From Candidatus Hydrogenedentota bacterium (GTDB lineage: Bacteria > Hydrogenedentota > Hydrogenedentia > Hydrogenedentales > SLHB01): a stretch of 6,463 nt of DNA. The stretch spans positions 1 through 6,463 of the forward strand of contig JAKJDA010000176.1 of NCBI GenBank assembly GCA_022706165.1, written 5' to 3'. Of this stretch, positions 1 through 6,282 are shown one piece after another (the first letter of the stretch is position 1; the number at the start of each line of letters is the position of its first letter). The translations under genes were made by a program, and so were the position numbers. The notes below the pieces were generated by a model that ran no database searches, had not been told where the DNA came from, and worked only from the letters and a program-made list of their open reading frames with translations.

Positions 1-262
1 CCGGCACGTGCGCGCACAAGGCCGTCCAGTCTTGCGAATGTTGCGCGCCGTATTTGCTGCCAACGGATACGCGCAACACGACGGGCATGCGGCAGTACCC
101 GCCGGACATTGCCTGCCATTTCGAGAGCTGGTTGAACACTTCGTCGCCGGAACGTCCCATGAAGTCGCAGTACATCAACTCGACTACCGGGCGTCCGCCT
201 TCGAGCGCGAACCCGACGGCCGTGCCGACAATCGCGCCTTCGGAAATCGGCGAGTTGAACAG
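1..262 (-). pseudogene. Continuation of the E1-beta domain in another frame, cut by the window edge
   Basis: From 262 leftward a second minus-strand frame stays open to the window edge (87 codons, 262-2). It encodes textbook E1-beta sequence: it starts [18 protein letters not shown], continues with [20 protein letters not shown] and ends with [17 protein letters not shown]. This is exactly what should follow GAFA at residue 533 of the upstream piece. Family proteins have about 13 residues between GAFA and LFN; here only two bases remain (263-264). That implies loss of roughly 37 bp, which also shifts the frame. The two pieces are one gene interrupted either by a real deletion or by an assembly error. 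There is no plausible independent start for this part, so it is annotated as the broken remainder and not as a separate gene. Confidence 0.85.
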
Positions 263-1863
263 GCGGCGAACGCACCGCCCCAATCGCGGTTCTCTTCGCC
301 GTAGGCCACCACGCGGCTGTCGTTGTAGAAATGGTGCAGAATGGGCTCGAAGATCGCGTCGCGATAGCTGACCGCGCGGGCTTCCTTGAGCGCTTTGCCG
401 TCGGCGTCGATGCCGCTACGCGACTTCTTCGCGATTTGGATAACGCGCGGGTTTTGCTCGATCGGCATGGAGACGTCGTGCGGGTCGCGCAGGCCGGGCA
501 GTTCTTTTTCCAATACGTTCGAGTATGTCATCGTGTCGAGGGTCGTGTGCGGTAGCAGCACCATGCGCGGCGACACGCTGTCGTCGACCGCCAGACGGCA
601 CGCCTTGCTGACCTTGCGCGTCGCATAGGCGCGGATTGCGGCGAGGTCGTCTTCGGTGGCGACGCCTGCTTCCACGAGTTTGCCCGCGAACTCGGTGAGC
701 GGATCGACCTTGCGCCACATGTCGATCTCTTCCTTCTCGCGATAGGAAGACTGATCGCTGGGCGAATGGCCGGTCTGGCGGTAGCAAATCGCTTCGATCA
801 AGATCGGGCCTTGCCCCGTCTTGGCCAATGCGATCTTGCGCTTGTACGCCTCGGCCAATGCGAGCGGGTTGTTGCCGTCGACGCACTCGGCGTGCATCTT
901 CTCGGGATTGACGCCCGCGCCCACGCGCGCGACGTGATCGAAGCCCATCGTTTCGCCGATCGGCTGGCCGCCCATGCCGTAGAAATTGTTCATGAAATTG
1001 AAAATGAGCGGAAGCCCGCCGCGATGCGCCTCGTCCCACAGGTTCTTGAACTGGCTCATCGACGCAAACGCGAGCGCTTCCCACACCGGTCCGCAGCCCA
1101 TCGACGCATCGCCGATGTTCGCGACCACCACGCCCTTCTGCTTGAGAATTTTTTTGTACAACGCCGCGCCCGTCGCGATGTCCGCGCTGCCGCCGACGAT
1201 CGCGTTGTTCGGGTAGATGCCGAAGGGCGTAAAGAAGGCGTGCATCGATCCGCCCAGGCCCTTGTTAAAACCGGTCTCCTTCGCGAAAATCTCGGCAAGC
1301 AAACCATACAGAAGGAAATCCACCCCGAGTTCTTCCTCGGCGGAAGTGGCCAAACCCGACTTGCCGTTGTTCTTGCCGGAGACCTTCAGCGGCTCGCCGT
1401 TTGCGTCATGCTTCTCGACGATGCCCAGAATGGTCCCGTCGAAATAGCCGCGCATGATCGCGTCCAGTTGTTCGCCCTTCAGGTCATCGATGGCGCGCAG
1501 CCCCTTCGCGATGATCTCGCCGTGACTGCGGTGACTGCCGTAAATGTGGTCATCGACGGTCAGATAAAACGCCTCGCCGACGGCCGCGCCTTCCTGACCG
1601 ATGGACAAATGCGCCGGGCCTGCGTGCTTGTACGCGATGCCCTCGTACGCCCCCAGCTTTTTGATCGCGTCGAGCATGTTCTCGAATTCGCGGATCAGCG
1701 CCATATCGCGATAGACACGTAGACACCGCGCAGGGGTAATGTCGGCGTTCGACTTGAGTTCCTGCTGGAGCGTGCGGTTGTATCGATTGACGGGAATAGA
1801 ACCGAGCGCGATCTCGCCGCTTTTTCGCACTTCCTCTGGACGCACCATTAACTGCTTTGCCAT
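184..1863 (-). CDS. Fused alpha-beta E1 component of a 2-oxoacid dehydrogenase complex, frameshifted in the beta domain
   Basis: This is a thiamine-diphosphate enzyme that decarboxylates a 2-oxoacid (pyruvate, branched-chain 2-oxoacid or similar) and acylates the lipoyl group of an E2 partner in the cytoplasm. The E1-alpha domain spans about residues 42-425. The cofactor motif reads GDA (251-253) followed by MNN (291-293). Family-typical stretches include [12 protein letters not shown] (about 200-211) and the loop GHSPSD (365-370). The E1-beta domain begins near residue 497 with [14 protein letters not shown] and [13 protein letters not shown] (521-533). After Ala533 the frame is lost, and the last 26 residues are out-of-frame sequence ending at a chance stop. 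Fused E1 proteins of this type are usually around 800 residues. The start at 1863 has a weak purine-rich GAGAAAG upstream; Met6 is an alternative. Residues about 152-178 look like a hydrophilic insert. No E2 or E3 gene is in the window, so the substrate cannot be assigned. Confidence 0.9.
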   Translation of the reverse strand: MAKQLMVRPEEVRKSGEIALGSIPVNRYNRTLQQELKSNADITPARCLRVYRDMALIREFENMLDAIKKLGAYEGIAYKHAGPAHLSIGQEGAAVGEAFYLTVDDHIYGSHRSHGEIIAKGLRAIDDLKGEQLDAIMRGYFDGTILGIVEKHDANGEPLKVSGKNNGKSGLATSAEEELGVDFLLYGLLAEIFAKETGFNKGLGGSMHAFFTPFGIYPNNAIVGGSADIATGAALYKKILKQKGVVVANIGDASMGCGPVWEALAFASMSQFKNLWDEAHRGGLPLIFNFMNNFYGMGGQPIGETMGFDHVARVGAGVNPEKMHAECVDGNNPLALAEAYKRKIALAKTGQGPILIEAICYRQTGHSPSDQSSYREKEEIDMWRKVDPLTEFAGKLVEAGVATEDDLAAIRAYATRKVSKACRLAVDDSVSPRMVLLPHTTLDTMTYSNVLEKELPGLRDPHDVSMPIEQNPRVIQIAKKSRSGIDADGKALKEARAVSYRDAIFEPILHHFYNDSRVVAYGEENRDWGGAFAACSTRRFPKARLSARPSGSRSKADAR

Positions 1864-2130
1864 GGGATATTCTTTCTCGCGTTATTTCCGCTGCCTTGTT
1901 GAGCAACGAGGGAACAAATCGTCTTCCAAAAGCCAATCCAACACAGTATACGACAACCCACCGGAACAAATCGAATCAACAAAGTGCCGTCTTTTCCGCG
2001 ATCCCGCATACTCAGAACTTCACCCGAAGCGAAAAACGATCGCAGGAAATGCCCTTCTGAATCGATTCACCTTTTTCCCGGACGATGCCGAATACCTTGA
2101 ACGGTCGCATCTCTTTGGCTCGGAAATCGT

Positions 2131-2211
2131 GCCCGAAAAATCAATTATATAATGTAAATCAATAAATACGTGTTCGCGGTTTTGAAAGAAAACACTTTAC
2201 ATTTTTCGGGC
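2131..2211. repeat. 11-bp perfect inverted repeat, likely paired operator sites
   Basis: GCCCGAAAAAT (2131-2141) is the exact reverse complement of ATTTTTCGGGC (2201-2211), with 59 bases between the arms. Two further outward positions (CG at 2128-2129 and CG at 2213-2214) also pair after one mismatch. The right arm begins on the last base of the -35 box and occupies the spacer before the -10 box of the ncRNA promoter. The arm centres are about 70 bp apart. A nested TGTAAA (2153-2158) / TTTACA (2196-2201) pair is also present. The position suggests protein-binding sites that control the promoter; the protein is unknown. Confidence 0.5.
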
Positions 2212-2223
2212 TCGTGATATAAT
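2196..2223 (+). promoter_or_regulatory. Near-consensus sigma-70 promoter of the ncRNA
   Basis: TTTACA (2196-2201) and a perfect TATAAT (2218-2223) are separated by 16 bases, in an AT-rich island within GC-rich DNA. Transcription would begin around 2230. No start codon with a ribosome binding site follows, and a strong terminator lies about 300 bases downstream, so the product is best read as a non-coding RNA. Confidence 0.7.
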
Positions 2224-2229
2224 AACGAT

Positions 2230-2531
2230 GACGACTCGAGACGGCGATGGGCCCGCTAGGGGGTTACCGGGATACGTCAGCGAGGTTCGGGAAGGGGGTG
2301 ATTCCAGCTATGACAGGTCCAGGTACGACTCCTGACGCCATGGATGGACATCACAAACGTATATCAATGACGGAGACTCACAACACGTAGCGGTGTCCAT
2401 TCTTGGTAGGGCTACCCATTGGGTTGGGCGGCCCGCGGGCAGGTCAAGGCGACCTTCCCCAGGAGCGCACACAAGGACAATATCTGCACGGGGCGACGCC
2501 AAGACGGTAAAGGCGTCGCCCCAGTGTTTTT
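2230..2531 (+). ncRNA. Structured non-coding RNA of unknown family, about 300 nt
   Basis: The unit runs from a strong promoter to a strong intrinsic terminator and has no credible reading frame. Hand folding gives mutually compatible helices. There is a long-range closing stem GCCCGC (2251-2256) / GCGGGC (2435-2440). A stem CGTCAG (2275-2280) / CTGACG (2332-2337) lies inside it. An 11-bp stem GGATGGACATC (2342-2352) / GGTGTCCATTC (2392-2402) includes two G-U pairs. A small hairpin AGGTC (2441-2445) / GACCT (2451-2455) abuts the closing stem, and then comes the terminator. Signature motifs of RNase P RNA, SRP RNA, tmRNA and common riboswitches were not found. A long 6S-like RNA cannot be excluded. 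The 5' end is inferred from the promoter. It could instead be a leader of the dehydrogenase gene that starts 120 bases after it. Confidence 0.6.
2490..2531 (+). terminator. Strong intrinsic terminator of the ncRNA
   Basis: GGGGCGACGCC (2490-2500) pairs perfectly with GGCGTCGCCCC (2512-2522) around an 11-base loop. With one bulged A the stem extends by three more pairs (CAC 2487-2489 with GTG 2524-2526). Five Ts follow (2527-2531). This is the clearest terminator in the window. Confidence 0.88.
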
Positions 2532-2557
2532 CGCGCCCGGCGCAACCGACAATGTTC

Positions 2558-2586
2558 TTGACTGGGAAGACGTCCTTGTGTTGAAT
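2558..2586 (+). promoter_or_regulatory. Candidate promoter of the MDR dehydrogenase
   Basis: TTGACT (2558-2563) and TTGAAT (2581-2586) are separated by 17 bases and lie between the ncRNA terminator and the dehydrogenase gene. The -35 box matches consensus at five of six positions, the -10 box at four. A start near 2593 would give a leader of about 58 bases. Confidence 0.4.
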
Positions 2587-2650
2587 ACCAGATAAGGAGC
2601 GTCCCGGCGTATTTGTGTTCCGACGCGGACAGAAAGAGAGGAAACGAGCC

Positions 2651-3601
2651 ATGCGAGCCTTGGTGTACGATGGGGATCTCCGCGTATGCGAAGTCCCTGC
2701 GCCACAACCCGGAAAGGGCGAGGCCCTTGTTCGCGTGCTCATGGCCGGCATCTGCAACACGGACATCGAATTGACCCACGGGTACATGGGATTTCGCGGC
2801 ATCCCCGGTCACGAATTCGTTGGCGTCGTGGAGCATGCCTCGAACGTTCAACTCACGGGGCGGCGCGTCGTGGGCGAAATCAACTGCGCGTGTCACACCT
2901 GCCGCCATTGTCAGCTCGAAATGCCGCATCATTGTCTCGACCGCACCGTTTTGGGCATTCTCCGGCGCGACGGCGCTTTCGCCGATTACCTGACCTTGCC
3001 GGAAGAAAATCTGCATCTCGTGCCAAATGCGATGCGCGACGACGTGGCCGTGTTCGCCGAACCCGTCGCGGCGGCGTTTCGCATTCTGGAACAAATCCGC
3101 GTCGGCAATGAGGACCGAATTATCGTGCTGGGCGACGGCAAACTCGGCCAACTCATCGCGCAGACCTTGTGGCTGCATTCAAAAAACCTCGTATGCGTCG
3201 GCAAACACGCGCAAAAACTCGCGTTGCTGGAGCGGCTGCGCATCGCGACCGCCTCGTTCAACGACCCGATTGAGGCCGGCGCGGATATCGTCGTCGAGGC
3301 GACCGGATCGCGCGACGGCATCGAACGCGCATTGGAACTTGTCCGGCCTGAGGGCGTGATCGTGCTCAAAACCACCGTCGCGGGCGTTTCGGACATCGAT
3401 TTCAGCAAATCCGTCATCAACGAAGTGAAAATCATCGGATCGCGATGCGGCCCGTTCCGGCCCGCGCTCGAAGCGCTCGCACTGGGAAACGTCGAAGTCC
3501 GTCATCTTGTCACCGAGACGTTCTCTCTCGACGACGCCCTCGCCGCATTCGAGCGGGCCTCTCAACGAGACGCGATGAAAGTGCTCCTCCGAATGGAATG
3601 A
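2651..3601 (+). CDS. Zinc-dependent alcohol dehydrogenase-like protein (MDR superfamily)
   Basis: A 316-residue medium-chain dehydrogenase/reductase, expected to oxidise an alcohol or polyol (or reduce the carbonyl) with NAD(P) in the cytoplasm; the substrate is unknown. The GroES-like catalytic domain comes first. Probable catalytic zinc ligands are Cys35 (in AGICNTD), His54-Glu55 (in IPGHEF) and Glu137 (in FAEP). The structural zinc lobe has Cys81, Cys84, Cys87 and Cys95, with an additional Cys79. The Rossmann domain has GDGKLG (161-166). Phrases such as VVGEINCAC and SRCGPF resemble a little-studied MDR-like subgroup rather than classical alcohol dehydrogenases. The start at 2651 is chosen because MRALVYDG is the family N-terminus and GAGAGGA (2636-2642) sits 8 bases upstream. 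An in-frame ATG at 2615 would add 12 unlikely residues. The gene stands alone and converges with the next gene. Confidence 0.92.
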   Translation: MRALVYDGDLRVCEVPAPQPGKGEALVRVLMAGICNTDIELTHGYMGFRGIPGHEFVGVVEHASNVQLTGRRVVGEINCACHTCRHCQLEMPHHCLDRTVLGILRRDGAFADYLTLPEENLHLVPNAMRDDVAVFAEPVAAAFRILEQIRVGNEDRIIVLGDGKLGQLIAQTLWLHSKNLVCVGKHAQKLALLERLRIATASFNDPIEAGADIVVEATGSRDGIERALELVRPEGVIVLKTTVAGVSDIDFSKSVINEVKIIGSRCGPFRPALEALALGNVEVRHLVTETFSLDDALAAFERASQRDAMKVLLRME

Positions 3602-3633
3602 CCCGCCACGACGCATTGAGTAACGACGGCGGG
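3602..3633. terminator. Weak candidate hairpin between convergent genes
   Basis: CCCGCC (3602-3607) pairs with GGCGGG (3628-3633) across a 20-base loop, directly after the dehydrogenase stop and 20 bases before the stop of the opposing gene. There is no T tract, so it would be at best a poor or Rho-assisted terminator serving both strands. Confidence 0.3.
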
Positions 3634-3652
3634 GACCGTTCCTGCCAATGAC

Positions 3653-4465
3653 TCATGGCAAGTGCGGTTGGCGCGCGCCAGACTCCATCTCGTCCCGAAT
3701 CAGTTCCTTCAAAACCGCCGCGTCCTGCATGAACTGATCTTCGGAATCGTCACGCACAAATTCGAGCATCGCGACATGAACGCCCGGAGCCGCCGCCGCA
3801 TGCAGGTAACGCCGCCACCGTTCGCGCCCCTCGACCAACGGACGGCGCTCGGTTCCTGGGCTCCAATGAAAAACATGCAGATGGACAAGCCACGGCTTCA
3901 GTGCGCCCAACAACGCCAAGGCGTCCTCGACAGACGCGCCAACAGGCGGCTGCCAATAGGTTCCTGCATTGGGCGCCGCGATTTCTTCCAGCAAGTTCCG
4001 TGCGGAGCCGAGCTCATCGGTCAGGGTGCCGCCGTGCAGTTCCAAAGCGATACGGACCCCCTCGGCATGCGCCAACGCCGCTGTCGCGGCGACATCGCAC
4101 ACGACGCGGCTTCGATAACCGGCGTCGCTCTCCGCGGAAGGACGACGTCCCGCCCAAATCCGAATCACCGGAGCCCCCAAGGCGACGGCCGCATCCAGAA
4201 CCGGCGCGAATTCCTGTCCTTCGCCCGCAACGTAATACGAACCGTACGAACTAACCGCGAGACCCGCGTCGCGCGTGGCGCGCCCCATGTCGCGCGCGTG
4301 CGCCGCATTGCCCGGCGGGACATGCACGTCGCCGCCCCACTCGATCGCCTCCAGCCCTGCCCGGACCGTCGCGTCGATGACCCTATGCGGCGCAAGTTTC
4401 CGGAATGTAACGGACGCGACGCCGCCCTTGACGCCAAACGCCCCTTCCGAAACGCCTCCGCTCAT
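3653..4465 (-). CDS. Sugar phosphate isomerase/epimerase-like TIM-barrel protein
   Basis: A 270-residue protein of the xylose-isomerase-like / AP-endonuclease-2 TIM-barrel family. Members are usually metal-dependent isomerases or epimerases of sugars, inositols or keto-sugars; the substrate here is unknown. Barrel-strand motifs include GLEAIEWGGDVHV (about 37-49), VIRIWAG (100-106), IALELHGG (139-146), YWQPPVG (170-176), VHLHVFHW (194-201) and MLEFVRDD (233-240). Glu142 and Glu235 are likely metal ligands, with His196, His198 or His200 contributing. The usual Asp after the fourth or fifth strand is replaced by Trp-Gln in WQPP. The start at 4465 (MSGG) fits the family. A start at 4708 is possible in frame but would overlap the sod gene and add a Cys/Arg-rich non-homologous stretch. 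The upstream purine stretch (GCGGGGGG) is a poor ribosome site. The gene lies 197 bp downstream of sod on the same strand. Confidence 0.87.
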   Translation of the reverse strand: MSGGVSEGAFGVKGGVASVTFRKLAPHRVIDATVRAGLEAIEWGGDVHVPPGNAAHARDMGRATRDAGLAVSSYGSYYVAGEGQEFAPVLDAAVALGAPVIRIWAGRRPSAESDAGYRSRVVCDVAATAALAHAEGVRIALELHGGTLTDELGSARNLLEEIAAPNAGTYWQPPVGASVEDALALLGALKPWLVHLHVFHWSPGTERRPLVEGRERWRRYLHAAAAPGVHVAMLEFVRDDSEDQFMQDAAVLKELIRDEMESGARQPHLP

Positions 4466-4558
4466 GTTTGCCCCCCGCTCTTGAATCGCTCGTCTGATTC
4501 GGACAGCGGGAAGACGTCTCGAATCCACGCCGCATGCCGCCACACCGATCGGCGCCAT

Positions 4559-4586
4559 GATATAGCGTCTTGCCCGTGTTCGCCAA
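4559..4586 (-). promoter_or_regulatory. Possible promoter of the TIM-barrel gene
   Basis: On the minus strand TTGGCG (4586-4581) and TATATC (4564-4559) are separated by 16 bases, each matching four of six consensus positions. Initiation near 4552 would leave a leader of about 87 bases. The 197-bp gap after sod makes an independent promoter reasonable, but the match is modest. Confidence 0.3.
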
Positions 4587-4662
4587 CACACACACTCACG
4601 ACGCTTGCCACACGCGCTTTCCATCGTGCATCGGCAAAGCGGAACGCCGCAGGAAATCCGGG

Positions 4663-5277
4663 CTACGCGCGAACGGCGGCCTGATAGAATTCCGTCACCG
4701 CGTCCCAATCAACCACGTTCCACCACGCGGCAATGTAATCCGCGCGCCGATTTTGGTACTTCAAATAATACGCGTGCTCCCACACATCCAGCCCAAGAAA
4801 CGGCGTAACGCCCTGCAATAGCGGCGAATCCTGATTGGGCGTGCTCAGCAACACGATTTTTCCCTTGCCCGCGCCCAGCCAGGCCCAGCCGCTGCCAAAG
4901 CGCGTGAGCGCAGCATTCCCAAATTTCTCCTTGAACGCGTCGAAAAAGCCAAACTCCGCGTCAATCGCCTTGGCCAGTTCGCCTTTGGGCGCGCCGCCCT
5001 TGCCTTTGCCCAGTATCTGCCAGAACAGCGAGTGATTCGCGTGACCGCCTCCGTTGTTGATGACTGCCTGGCGCACATTCTCCGGCACGCTCGCCACATC
5101 GCGCAACAGGTCCTCCACCGGCTTCGAGGCAAATGCGTCCAGTCCTTCGAGGGCCTTGTTCCCATTCGTGATATACGCTTGGTGATGCTTGGCGTGATGA
5201 ATCTCCATCGTTTGCGCATCAATATAGGGCTCCAACGCATCGTACGCGTAGGGCAGCTTCGGCAGTTCGTAACTCAT
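4663..5277 (-). CDS. sodA: Superoxide dismutase, Fe/Mn family, probably Mn type
   Basis: A 204-residue enzyme that converts superoxide to hydrogen peroxide and oxygen. Metal ligands are His27 (in EIHHAKHH), His82 (in HANHSLFW), Asp164 and His168 (in DVWEHAY). Gly78 in GGGHANH and Gln149 in TPNQDSP are the combination typical of manganese rather than iron enzymes, though cambialistic use is possible. The length is normal and there is no signal peptide, so it is cytoplasmic. The start at 5277 ([17 protein letters not shown]) matches the family and has AGGAGA (5289-5284) 6 bases upstream. A longer start at 5316 would add 13 residues and is not supported. After the stop, a short hairpin GCGG/CCGC (4639-4650) followed by TTT on the minus strand is a weak terminator candidate. 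No clear promoter or regulator box was recognised upstream. Confidence 0.96.
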   Translation of the reverse strand: MSYELPKLPYAYDALEPYIDAQTMEIHHAKHHQAYITNGNKALEGLDAFASKPVEDLLRDVASVPENVRQAVINNGGGHANHSLFWQILGKGKGGAPKGELAKAIDAEFGFFDAFKEKFGNAALTRFGSGWAWLGAGKGKIVLLSTPNQDSPLLQGVTPFLGLDVWEHAYYLKYQNRRADYIAAWWNVVDWDAVTEFYQAAVRA

Positions 5278-5342
5278 GATCAATCTCCTGTTTTGGATGC
5301 GCGCGTTTCCTCGCACGCTATATCGGCCATAACACCAAGCGC

Positions 5343-5375
5343 GACGGCGTTGTTCCTGTAATGGATCGCGCCGTC
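5343..5375. repeat. 7-bp inverted repeat upstream of sod
   Basis: GACGGCG (5343-5349) pairs with CGCCGTC (5369-5375) around a 19-base loop. It lies between the tRNA and sod on the minus strand, roughly 65-100 bases before the sod start. It has no T tract, so it could be a leader hairpin or an operator. No function is assigned. Confidence 0.3.
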
Positions 5376-5420
5376 TTCATGCGGCTTCGCTCCATTTGTG
5401 GCGTAACGAAGACCGCGGAC

Positions 5421-5449
5421 ACGGGGCAACTCGCCCCGTCCCGGGACGG
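5421..5449. repeat. Overlapping GC-rich hairpin and 14-bp palindrome
   Basis: ACGGGGC (5421-5427) pairs with GCCCCGT (5433-5439) around the loop AACTC. The right arm overlaps a perfect 14-bp palindrome, CCGTCCCGGGACGG (5436-5449). The two structures are mutually exclusive as RNA. The element lies in non-coding DNA between the tRNA and sod and resembles a dispersed REP-like repeat unit; other copies cannot be seen in this window. Confidence 0.45.
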
Positions 5450-5564
5450 CGATGCTCGACCCAATCCACATGGAAGATCGCCCGGCAGATGCCGTAAACC
5501 GAATGGCAGCAATGCGTCCGATTAAATGCGAGGCGCCCAGACAAGGACAGGCAAGGAAAAAAGC

Positions 5565-5641
5565 TGGCGCGCCTGGTGCGACTCGAACGCACGACCTACG
5601 GCTTAGAAGGCCGTTGCTCTATCCACCTGAGCTACAGGCGC
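5565..5641 (-). tRNA. tRNA-Arg (anticodon UCU), CCA encoded
   Basis: A complete cloverleaf reads on the minus strand. The acceptor stem is GCGCCTG / CAGGCGC. The anticodon arm is ACGGC-CTTCTAA-GCCGT, with TCT at the anticodon positions. The T arm is GTGCG-TTCGAGT-CGCAC. The D arm is GCTC-AGGTGGAT-AGAGC, whose last base may lie in the D/anticodon junction. The discriminator is G and the terminal CCA is genome-encoded (5567-5565). It reads AGA and, by wobble, AGG codons. A run of six Ts (5562-5557 on the minus strand) begins two bases after the CCA and probably marks the transcript end. Confidence 0.97.
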
Positions 5642-5656
5642 GCAGAGAGCTACGGC

Positions 5657-5686
5657 ATTATCTCACATACGGGCAGGGGCGTCCAA
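5657..5686 (-). promoter_or_regulatory. Candidate promoter of the tRNA gene
   Basis: On the minus strand GATAAT (5662-5657) lies 15 bases before the tRNA 5' end. TTGGAC (5686-5681) is 18 bases further upstream. The -10 box is good and the -35 box weak; position relative to the tRNA is the main support. Confidence 0.4.
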
Positions 5687-5746
5687 CCCGGTTGCCGAAT
5701 TGTGCGCAAGCGGAACGGCGCGTGCTGCAACGCCGCGCATTCCATG

Positions 5747-5804
5747 GCGTTTTTTTTGAAATGGCGCGGCGCACTCCATTCACCAAAGGCCGTTTCAAAA
5801 ACGC
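5747..5804. repeat. 12-bp bulged inverted repeat with poly-T tract
   Basis: GCGTTTTT (5747-5754) and GAAA (5758-5761) pair with AAAAACGC (5797-5804) and TTTC (5793-5796), leaving three Ts bulged and a 31-base loop. It lies in the gene-free stretch 5642-5895 between pspC and the tRNA. Eight consecutive Ts occur at 5750-5757 on the plus strand. Nothing else of note was recognised in this gap apart from the tRNA promoter and the pspC hairpin. Confidence 0.4.
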
Positions 5805-5850
5805 TTACGGGAAAAGAACGGTTACAACTCAACTGCAGCGCTTTAGCGTT

Positions 5851-5882
5851 CCGGGGCGGTTGTCATGCTTCGCCGCCCCCGG
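5851..5882 (-). terminator. GC-rich hairpin downstream of pspC
   Basis: CCGGGGCGG (5851-5859) pairs with CCGCCCCCGG (5873-5882), with one unpaired C and a 13-base loop. It starts about 14 bases after the pspC stop on the minus strand. The stem is strong but no T tract follows, so termination may be inefficient or Rho-assisted. Confidence 0.4.
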
Positions 5883-5895
5883 GAAACCGCGCCGT

Positions 5896-6282
5896 TCACT
5901 TTTCCTCGTTCAGGCGGCGATCCCAATCGTAGGCGCGCGCGGTGACGATGTCTTCCATGCGCTGGAGGCGGCGGTCGAGGCTGTCGAAGGTCTTCTTCAA
6001 CCGTTGCAACGCCAGATTGCGCGAACTGAGGTACGAGTGATAAAACTCGCGGTCGCCGTCGTTGTCGATGGGCAATACCGGTTCGAGCTTCATCAGCAAC
6101 GCCGCGAGGATGTACACGGTTCCCGCGAGTCCGCCTGTCCAGCACAGGCCCAGGACCGCGATGACGCGCGTCCAGAACACGCTGAAGTTCAGGTGCTCGG
6201 CGATGCCGCGGCACACGCCGAAGATAATTCCGTTGCGCGAACGGTAGAGGGGACGTCCTTCGCGGGGAGATTGACGGGTCAT
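5896..6282 (-). CDS. pspC: PspC-domain envelope stress membrane protein
   Basis: A 128-residue inner-membrane protein of the phage-shock-protein C family, which senses or buffers membrane stress and in enterobacteria works with PspB to control PspA. The PspC domain covers about residues 11-68: LYRSRNGIIFGVCRGIAEHL is the typical N-terminal signature. A hydrophobic membrane segment follows (about 35-64, WTRVIAVLGL through YILAALLM). The C-terminal 60 residues are highly charged, with heptad-like LQRLKKTFDSLDRRLQRMED (93-112) suggesting a coiled coil. The start at 6282 is well supported by AGGAGGT (6295-6289) 6 bases upstream. The start codon overlaps the stop of the preceding gene as ATGA, so the two are translationally coupled. 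No pspA or pspF lies in the window. Confidence 0.9.
   Translation of the reverse strand: MTRQSPREGRPLYRSRNGIIFGVCRGIAEHLNFSVFWTRVIAVLGLCWTGGLAGTVYILAALLMKLEPVLPIDNDGDREFYHSYLSSRNLALQRLKKTFDSLDRRLQRMEDIVTARAYDWDRRLNEEK

Larger units (their letters stand above)
1864..2229. other. Gene-free control region between the E1 gene and the ncRNA
   Basis: No convincing coding sequence is visible on either strand. On the minus strand a possible -10 box TATACT (1950-1945) lies about 80 bases upstream of the E1 start, but without a good -35 box; it is the best guess for the E1 promoter. A 10-bp palindrome GAATCGATTC lies at 2059-2068. The right end (about 2131-2225) is strikingly AT-rich compared with the rest of the window. 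It holds an inverted repeat, a direct repeat of AAATCAAT (2138-2145 and 2156-2163) and the ncRNA promoter. Confidence 0.6.

Noticed and set aside
766..1722. Plus-strand 318-codon frame opposite the E1 gene
   Set aside because: It is the antisense shadow of strongly conserved E1-alpha sequence.
1739..2152. Plus-strand 137-codon frame overlapping the E1 start
   Set aside because: It has no recognisable domain, is partly antisense to E1 and has atypical composition for the window.
2294..2340. tmRNA-like sequence: GGGGGTGATTCCAGCTATGA followed by GGTACGACTCCTGACGCCA
   Set aside because: It resembles tmRNA end motifs, but the T-loop is not TTCRA, the two ends are adjacent rather than hundreds of bases apart, no acceptor partner was found and no tag-peptide frame ending in ALAA exists.
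2444..3178. Minus-strand 244-codon frame opposite the dehydrogenase
   Set aside because: It is a mirror frame of the high-GC dehydrogenase gene and also crosses the ncRNA terminator.
3653..4708. Longer 351-residue form of the TIM-barrel protein
   Set aside because: The extra N-terminal 81 residues overlap the sod 3' end, are rich in Cys and Arg and have no family similarity; 4465 is a better start.
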